DNA from: a bacterium
GTDB taxonomy: Bacteria; Zhuqueibacterota; QNDG01; JAGLOF01
Direction of reading: 5' to 3'
DNA: 47,410 nucleotides
NCBI GenBank assembly: GCA_023139105.1
Contig: JAGLOF010000065.1
Coordinates: forward strand, 1-47,410
Every line of letters begins with the position of its first letter. Position 1 is the first letter of the stretch. The notes under the pieces are model-generated. The model saw nothing but the letters and a program-made list of their open reading frames with translations. It did not search any database and was not told where the DNA came from. Positions 42,286 to 47,410 of the stretch are shown piece after piece. Both the position numbers and the translations under genes were made by a program.

Positions 42286-43644
42286 ATGCATTCAATAAAT
42301 ACACGCATACTGGTAGTTGATGATGATAAAAACTTGTCACAAATCCTGGTTAATATTCTGGATTATGAGGGATATAGATGTGAGTATGTTAATACAGGTC
42401 ATGCTGCAATTGAGAAAGGGACAAACGAAGATTTTGACCTGGTTCTGTTGGATCTTGCTCTGCCGGATATTAATGGAATGGATGTTTTGAAGGCAATTTT
42501 CAAGATCAAGCCAGCACTACCTGTAATAATGATTTCAGGCCAGGGCAGCATTAATAAAGCAATTGAAGCAACTCATCTTGGTGCTTATAGTTTCTTGGAG
42601 AAACCTTTAGACACAGAACGTATAATAGTTACTGTAAAAAATGCTCTGGAGAAAGGGCAGTTGTTGCGCAAAACCAATTGGCTGCGAGAAGATGTAAAAG
42701 ATAAATTTTCCATGATTGGTAATTCTACAGGCATAGAAAAAGTCAGACAGCTTATTTTACGGGCAGCTGCAACAGATAGTAAGGTCTTAATTGAGGGAGA
42801 GAATGGAACAGGAAAGGAGTTGGTGGCAAGAGGTATATATTTTAACAGTCGTAGATTTGGTGAGCCCTTTATTGCCGTTAACTGTGCGGCAATTCCTGAG
42901 AATTTAGTAGAAAGCGAGTTGTTTGGCTATAAGCGAGGGGCCTTCACCGGGGCTTTTGCAGATAAAACAGGAAGATTTCAAGCCGCTAATAAAGGGACTA
43001 TCTTTCTCGATGAAATTGGTGATATGAGCCTTATGACTCAGGCAAAAGTACTTAGAGTACTGGAAAATAATTCAATAGAGATGATCGGCTCAAATAAAGA
43101 GATTCACATAGATGTTCGTATTGTCGCAGCAACAAATCGAAATCTTCAGGATGAGCTGGACAAGAATAACTTCAGAGAAGATCTTTACTATAGACTAAAT
43201 GTTATAAATATACATCTTCCGCCTTTAAGAGAGCGACGTGATGATATCCCTATGCTGGTTAATCATTTTATACGTTATTTTTGTGAAGAGCAAGGCCGTG
43301 TTGTCAAAGAGATAACTAATAATGGCATGGAGAGATTGACCGATCATAACTGGCCAGGTAATGTGAGGGAATTGAGAAATATTATAGAAAAATTAATCGC
43401 ACTTTATGATACACAAGTAATCCAGCAGAAAGATATTGTAGCACTACTGGGAAATGATTCACTTCGGCAAAATGCGGTGGTTGGTGATTATTCATTTAAA
43501 GAAGCACGTAATAACTTTGAAAAAAAATACATTCTTGCTAAATTAACCGAGTGTGATTGGAATATTACTCAAACTGCAGAGCTTTTACAGATACCGCGAA
43601 CATATCTATATAAGAAAATGAATTTATTAAATATTGATTATTAG
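42286..43644 (+). CDS. NtrC-type sigma-54-dependent response regulator
   Basis: This 452-aa three-domain regulator starts with a receiver domain (acidic pocket Asp12-14, phosphoacceptor Asp56 in LLDLALPD, Lys106 in FLEKPLD). The AAA+ domain has Walker A GENGTGKE (171-178), GAFTGA (218-223) for contacting sigma-54, Walker B IFLDEIGD near 239-246, and the GNVREL region. A Fis-type HTH (AKLTECDWNITQTAELLQI onward) closes it. It activates sigma-54 promoters by phospho-relay; no histidine kinase gene is adjacent, so its partner lies elsewhere. It ends one base before the stop of the convergent ECF sigma gene, leaving no room for a terminator. Confidence 0.94.
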   Translation: MHSINTRILVVDDDKNLSQILVNILDYEGYRCEYVNTGHAAIEKGTNEDFDLVLLDLALPDINGMDVLKAIFKIKPALPVIMISGQGSINKAIEATHLGAYSFLEKPLDTERIIVTVKNALEKGQLLRKTNWLREDVKDKFSMIGNSTGIEKVRQLILRAAATDSKVLIEGENGTGKELVARGIYFNSRRFGEPFIAVNCAAIPENLVESELFGYKRGAFTGAFADKTGRFQAANKGTIFLDEIGDMSLMTQAKVLRVLENNSIEMIGSNKEIHIDVRIVAATNRNLQDELDKNNFREDLYYRLNVINIHLPPLRERRDDIPMLVNHFIRYFCEEQGRVVKEITNNGMERLTDHNWPGNVRELRNIIEKLIALYDTQVIQQKDIVALLGNDSLRQNAVVGDYSFKEARNNFEKKYILAKLTECDWNITQTAELLQIPRTYLYKKMNLLNIDY

Positions 43645-43645
43645 A

Positions 43646-44209
43646 CTACTCTTCCAATATGCGTTTTTTTAACATCTCCCTGGCGCGGAAGATCCTTGCC
43701 TTTACAGTGCCAAGAGGAATATCGAGAATTTTGCTGATCTCTTCATATGATTTGTCTTCCTGGTGCCTGAGTATAATTGCCCTTCTATATCTTTCAGGTA
43801 GCTCTGAGATAGTTTTTTTAATCATATCTTGCCGCTCATTAAAAAGATAGCGGCTTTCCGGACTGAGTGAATCATCTTTTATCTGATGATGAACCTCGCC
43901 CTCTTTCAACCTGATGGGCCTATCAAGAGGAAGCGTCTTTAATTTTTTCTTTCTTATAGCATCAATACAGTGATTATAGGCAATTTTATAAAGCCATGTT
44001 GAAAAAGCGTAAGAATTATTGTAACTTTGCAGACTATTGAATGCCTTGATGAAAGTTTCCTGGACTAAGTCTTCGGTCTCTTCATGGTTTTTAATCATTT
44101 GATAGATCAAGTTGTAAATGCCGCCTTTATAGCGTAGTAACAGACGTTCATAGGCTTTTTGATCTCCCTCAAGGGCTTGAACAATATATTTTTGAATCTC
44201 TTCTTTCAA
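43646..44209 (-). CDS. ECF RNA polymerase sigma factor (second)
   Basis: This 187-aa sigma-70 ECF protein has region 2 (LLLRYKGGIYNLIYQMI, ETEDLVQETFIKAFNSL, YAFSTWLYKIAYNHCIDAIR) and region 4 (DKSYEEISKILDIPLGTVKA). No anti-sigma gene is adjacent, unlike the pair at 22879-23948, so regulation is unclear. The start codon is TTG at 44209, with AGG about five bases upstream. It converges with the NtrC-type gene (stops one base apart) and is divergent from the VanZ-like gene with a 59-bp gap. No TGMAAC-N17-GTCTWA motif was found in that gap. Confidence 0.92.
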   Translation of the reverse strand: MKEEIQKYIVQALEGDQKAYERLLLRYKGGIYNLIYQMIKNHEETEDLVQETFIKAFNSLQSYNNSYAFSTWLYKIAYNHCIDAIRKKKLKTLPLDRPIRLKEGEVHHQIKDDSLSPESRYLFNERQDMIKKTISELPERYRRAIILRHQEDKSYEEISKILDIPLGTVKARIFRAREMLKKRILEE

Positions 44210-44268
44210 ACAGGCCTACTTTCAAATCGAGAGTTTAAGAACTGACAAAAAGTACGGACAAATCACTC

Positions 44269-44679
44269 ATGAATCAAGAACAAATTGATCCACAGCAGAC
44301 ATCGTCAAATATAATTATATTTTGTATCTTTCATTTACCACCCCTGGCAATGGCTTTGGCAATTTTTGTTGCATCGTCATTTTCAATTATTATGACACCA
44401 AATTTGGGGTTTGACTGGCAGGATAAGGTTTATCATGCAACAGCTTACGCTGTATTTGGAACATTGATCTACCGATCTTTCTCTAAACGTTGGGGGATTT
44501 CTCTTAAGATGTTGAATATCTCATTGCTTTCTGGTATTTTGTACGGTATTTCCGATGAAGTACATCAGGCCTTTGTACCGGGCCGCTTTGCAGATTGGAC
44601 AGACGCCCTGGCAGATGCTGTTGGAATTTTTATTGGAGTGAGTATTTGGAGAATAATATTGTATTATAAGAATAATTAA
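44269..44679 (+). CDS. VanZ-like family membrane protein
   Basis: This 136-aa protein has about four hydrophobic helices (about 18-40, 56-68, 78-96 and 110-130). It has the VanZ hallmarks DKVYHATAYAVFGTLIYRSF and the YGISDEVHQAFVPGRFADWTD signature (D-E-x-H-Q...PGR...DxxxN-like). VanZ-like proteins include teicoplanin resistance factors, but most have no known function. Ribosome site is weak (GGACAAAT). It is divergent from the ECF sigma gene. Confidence 0.88.
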   Translation: MNQEQIDPQQTSSNIIIFCIFHLPPLAMALAIFVASSFSIIMTPNLGFDWQDKVYHATAYAVFGTLIYRSFSKRWGISLKMLNISLLSGILYGISDEVHQAFVPGRFADWTDALADAVGIFIGVSIWRIILYYKNN

Positions 44680-44811
44680 ATATTTTTTTGTTGATTTTTA
44701 ACGTCAAATTTTGAATATTGATCACAATACGAGAATGAGAAATTATTTTTATAAATTCTCACATGTTTATCCTTATCAGTCACTTTAAATTAATACATCG
44801 GAGGCACTTCC

Positions 44812-45957
44812 ATGATGTCCATGCGTTTTGATTTCAGAGATATATTTCAAGCGCCACGAATTGCATTCAGTTTACAAAGGCTCTGGCTTCAGAGTATAGG
44901 TCTATTAGGTGGATATTCATTTTATCTGCTGTGTACTTATGCTGCCTTTGCACTTGGTGGTCACGATCTTGCACATCGATGGTCGTATAGTGGGCTTTTT
45001 CCTTGCGTTATCGGTCAGGCCTTGCCATGGTATTCATGGATTATTGCAGTAATAGGTTTTTTTGGCACCGGTTTTGTGCTCATGGCAACAGGAGCTGCTG
45101 TTTCAAGAGCCGCTTATATGCATTTAAAGGGGAACGTGTTTTATACATGGAAAGAGGCCCTGTGTTTTGCCTTCAGTAAGAAAGCCGGCAGCTTGATTGG
45201 AGCTCCATTGGCTGTAGGACTTATTATTGGTATGACTGTATTCGGTGGACTATTTATTGGATTTATCTCGAAACTAATCCTTCCTGTTGGTGCTGTGACC
45301 ATCTCTCTATTGACAGTAATTATTTTTGCAGCGGGCTTGTTTCTTATATTTACTATATTGGCCTTTTGCCTTTCAATTATTCTTGCTCCTGCAATCGTTG
45401 CCACAACAGATGATGATGCCTTTGAAGGTATTTTTCAAAGTTTTTCCATTATACATGCACAGCCCTGGCGTTTTTTATTGTATGAAAGTTTGACAGCAGT
45501 ATTGGCAATTCTGGGTCTGGCGACACTGGCCTTTTTTGCCAAACTTGCATGGGGGGCATCGAATACAGTAATTGTTCTGGGAATGGGACAAGATTACGGT
45601 AATATCTCTTATCAGGCTACTGCATATGTACAGCAATGGCTCTATCCGGTTGTTTCTTATATTAGAGCAATTGCCGGTTCGGCTGCAGATCCTTTTTTCT
45701 TCTCTCAGGATTTTATGTTGCGTCACTTGCCAGCCATGCAGCAGAGTGCTGCAATTATTACGGCAATCTTCATGCTTATAATTGGCGGTGTAATTATTTC
45801 TTTTCCCATGGCAGTGTGGAACACAGGGCAGACAATACTGTTTATTTTGATAAAAAATTTAAAAGAGAGTGATAATCTTTTAGATAGAATAGATGATGAA
45901 GAAGAAGTTGATGAAAAGGATGTGTCCGAGATCACTAGACAGCCAGACACGGCTTAG
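44812..45957 (+). CDS. Multi-spanning membrane protein, unknown function
   Basis: This 381-aa hydrophobic protein has about seven predicted spans: roughly 28-50, 76-100, 127-160, 164-200, 215-245, 285-300 and 320-355. A short, acidic C-terminal tail follows (DDEEEVDEKD). It starts after GGAGGC; three nearby ATGs (44812, 44815, 44821) are possible. I do not recognise the family. It ends 9 bp before the GlmU-family gene, and the tail suggests cytoplasmic contacts, but nothing more can be said. Confidence 0.78.
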   Translation: MMSMRFDFRDIFQAPRIAFSLQRLWLQSIGLLGGYSFYLLCTYAAFALGGHDLAHRWSYSGLFPCVIGQALPWYSWIIAVIGFFGTGFVLMATGAAVSRAAYMHLKGNVFYTWKEALCFAFSKKAGSLIGAPLAVGLIIGMTVFGGLFIGFISKLILPVGAVTISLLTVIIFAAGLFLIFTILAFCLSIILAPAIVATTDDDAFEGIFQSFSIIHAQPWRFLLYESLTAVLAILGLATLAFFAKLAWGASNTVIVLGMGQDYGNISYQATAYVQQWLYPVVSYIRAIAGSAADPFFFSQDFMLRHLPAMQQSAAIITAIFMLIIGGVIISFPMAVWNTGQTILFILIKNLKESDNLLDRIDDEEEVDEKDVSEITRQPDTA

Positions 45958-45966
45958 GATTAGTAT

Positions 45967-47202
45967 ATGCCCAAATCAATTGGTTTTTTTGAAGATTCAC
46001 TTACACGACAGTTTCTACCATTAACCTGGACGCGTCCGGTCTTTGATCTCCGTTGCGGTATAGACCGTTTATTTGAAAAAGTATTGCGTGCATATTGTGC
46101 GGAACAAGTCGATTTCTTCTGTCGTCCGTTGGTTGCGGCTGCCTGGGCAGAATCAAATTATTTATCCGATGTGAATCCCGGTAGCTCTGATACCAAGCTT
46201 TGGCTTAATGGCAGGATAATAGCTGACAGTGAATTAGCACAGCAGATCCCTATTGAGGGAGGCAACGTTATCTACATGGCAGATGAGCATGTAGCAGCCG
46301 TGCGTTGTGATGTTAATGTCTTGCGTGCAAGTATGAATGAAGATGGCATAGTGCAGGTTGAACGCCTGCCGGAATCACTCTCAGTTGAACAAGTCGTTGT
46401 AAACATGGCAGAGTACCCATGGGATCTAATAGATTTAATAGGCGATGAGATTCATGCCGATATTGAGGTCAGGAAATTACACTCCATTGATACTGCACCA
46501 GAGGGTGTATTCTGTATAGGGCGAGATAATATTTATATCGATTCCACTGCTTTTATTGGACCTGGTACTGTATTGGATGCCAGCAATGGCCCTATATGGA
46601 TTGGCCCCGATGTAGATGTGGCGTCACTTACGTTGCTTGAAGGCCCCCTGGCCATTGGAGCAGGGGGACGTATTAAAGCCGGCTCCAAGATTTACGGTGG
46701 TGTTGCTTTGGGACCTGTATGCAAGCTAGGTGGTGAGGTAGAAGGATGTATTGTTCAAGGTTATTCAAATAAACAACACGATGGTTTTCTCGGACACGCT
46801 TTTCTAGGTGAGTGGATTAATCTTGGTGCCAATACTAATAACTCCGACTTAAAAAATAATTACAGTACTATCAAAGTAGTAATTAATGGCAGCATGGTTG
46901 ATACTCAAAGGCAGCTCTTGGGATTAATAATGGGAGATCATGCAAAATCTGCTATTTCAACACGGTTTAATACAGGAACAGTAGCCGGAATATTTGCTAA
47001 TATTTTTACAACAGGTTTTCCTCAGAAATCAATTCCTTCATTTGCATGGCTGGGAGAGAGATTAAAGACTACGCGCCTGAAAGAGGCTTTGGCAATGGCT
47101 GAACGTGTTATGGCGCGCAGGGATGTAATAATGACACCTCTATACAGGCAGATGATAATTGATATATATAATACTGTAATTCTGGCCAAAGAAACTGATT
47201 GA
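45967..47202 (+). CDS. GlmU-family nucleotidyltransferase/acetyltransferase (Bacteroidetes type)
   Basis: This 411-aa protein resembles the alternative GlmU family of Bacteroidetes and relatives. The N-terminus has FFEDSLTRQFLPLTWTRPVF, then DLRCGIDRLFEK, instead of the usual LAAGxGTRM. The C-terminal half is a left-handed beta helix of hexapeptide repeats (AFIGPGTVLDASNGPIWIGP, ALGPVCKLGGEVEGCIVQGY) and ends GDHAKSAISTRFNTGTVAG. It is predicted to make UDP-GlcNAc or a related sugar nucleotide for peptidoglycan/lipid A. It shares TGATG with the next gene, so these genes form an operon. Confidence 0.88.
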   Translation: MPKSIGFFEDSLTRQFLPLTWTRPVFDLRCGIDRLFEKVLRAYCAEQVDFFCRPLVAAAWAESNYLSDVNPGSSDTKLWLNGRIIADSELAQQIPIEGGNVIYMADEHVAAVRCDVNVLRASMNEDGIVQVERLPESLSVEQVVVNMAEYPWDLIDLIGDEIHADIEVRKLHSIDTAPEGVFCIGRDNIYIDSTAFIGPGTVLDASNGPIWIGPDVDVASLTLLEGPLAIGAGGRIKAGSKIYGGVALGPVCKLGGEVEGCIVQGYSNKQHDGFLGHAFLGEWINLGANTNNSDLKNNYSTIKVVINGSMVDTQRQLLGLIMGDHAKSAISTRFNTGTVAGIFANIFTTGFPQKSIPSFAWLGERLKTTRLKEALAMAERVMARRDVIMTPLYRQMIIDIYNTVILAKETD

Positions 47203-47410
47203 TGATAAAAACAAATATATATTTCCTCTTTATTGTTTCCTGTGCGTTAGTTAATTGCAATTTGTTTGAGACGCGTAAACCAGAGATTCCGCTGAACCGG
47301 CAATCAAGTTGGTTAATTCCTTTAGATGCCGATCAGGTGTTGACTAATTTGCAGGCTTCTATCTACGAGCAGCACCTGGATAATTTTATGCGTTGTCTTG
47401 CAGATACTGC
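47202..47410 (+). CDS. Lipoprotein, C-terminally cut by the window edge
   Basis: An open frame starts at ATG 47202, overlapping the stop of the GlmU-family gene by one base, and continues to the last base. It begins MIKTNIYFLFIVSCALVNCN, a lipoprotein signal with lipobox Cys near residue 19. NLFETRKPEIPL and a stretch with LDADQVLTNLQASIYEQHLD follow. This start pattern (FExRxPEPP, then VLxNL) is familiar from conserved FCB lipoproteins of unknown function, but only about 69 residues are visible. Confidence 0.65.
   Translation, partial: MIKTNIYFLFIVSCALVNCNLFETRKPEIPLNRQSSWLIPLDADQVLTNLQASIYEQHLDNFMRCLADT

Noticed and set aside
1..47410. CRISPR array or prophage
   Set aside because: No regularly spaced identical repeats with unique spacers and no phage structural or integrase genes; the repeats seen are diverged and irregular.

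Overview
The window looks like chromosome from a Gram-negative, diderm bacterium of the FCB superphylum, probably outside Bacteroidota proper (a Neomarinimicrobiota/Calditrichota-like lineage is my best guess; phylum not proven). The clues are two very large secreted proteins ending in FlgD-like/type IX-style sorting domains (one with the motif NYPNPFNPATTI), a PorV/PorQ-like outer-membrane protein, a short primary-type sigma factor, a Bacteroidetes-type GlmU-family protein, an LpxL-like acyltransferase and an MsbA-like exporter. Base composition is moderately AT-rich, and visibly more so in the first 1.9 kb.

Layout. 1-2273: a foreign-looking block. A long imperfect hairpin is followed by four small codirectional genes (DUF1330, VOC/glyoxalase, membrane protein, MntP Mn efflux pump) and then a gene-free stretch with REP-like debris. 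2274-3911: an ABC-F ATPase that seems to start at an AUU codon. 7815-3961 (minus): an operon of a stand-alone pyruvate-kinase C-terminal domain, an SDR oxidoreductase, an S9-type peptidase that has lost catalytic-site residues, and a small Smr protein. 18407-7913 (minus): surface and envelope proteins (TPR lipoprotein, 1598-aa modular adhesin-like protein, CAP-domain protein, 1073-aa sorting-domain protein). 18552-19594: a possible small RNA and an alpha/beta hydrolase. 20211-22148: RpoD-like sigma factor and a membrane-anchored M23 peptidase. 22248-24420: a heptosyltransferase-like protein, an ECF sigma/anti-sigma pair, and a divergent DUF6249-type membrane protein. Both sides of that divergent region carry the same ECF-like promoter pattern, TGMAAC-N17-GTCTWA. 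24662-25733: tRNA-Thr(CGU) and the PorV/PorQ-like protein.

25985-36735 is the centrepiece: about eleven tightly packed plus-strand genes (MA-family metallopeptidase, LpxL-like acyltransferase, TagD, CDP-glycerol glycerophosphotransferase-like proteins 1 and 2, LicD, transferases 3 and 4, LicC-like nucleotidyltransferase, MsbA-like ABC exporter, YrdC/Sua5). Together they suggest synthesis, decoration and export of a phosphodiester-linked (teichoic-acid-like) polymer or lipid A decoration in a diderm. 37027-40065: DUF3108 protein, a deoxyhypusine-synthase-like conserved protein, a VOC protein and a membrane protein, separated by degenerate word-like repeats. 40315-47410: RecQ-type helicase, NtrC-type sigma-54 activator, a second ECF sigma, VanZ-like protein, multi-spanning membrane protein, GlmU-family protein and a truncated lipoprotein gene.

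Intergenic DNA carries several families of diverged short-period repeats (ACAGGAT/ATCCTGT, ACCGCAA.., GCAGAT.., ATTTG..). No CRISPR array, rRNA, complete insertion sequence or prophage gene was seen. All family names come from recognising sequence motifs by eye, without database searches.
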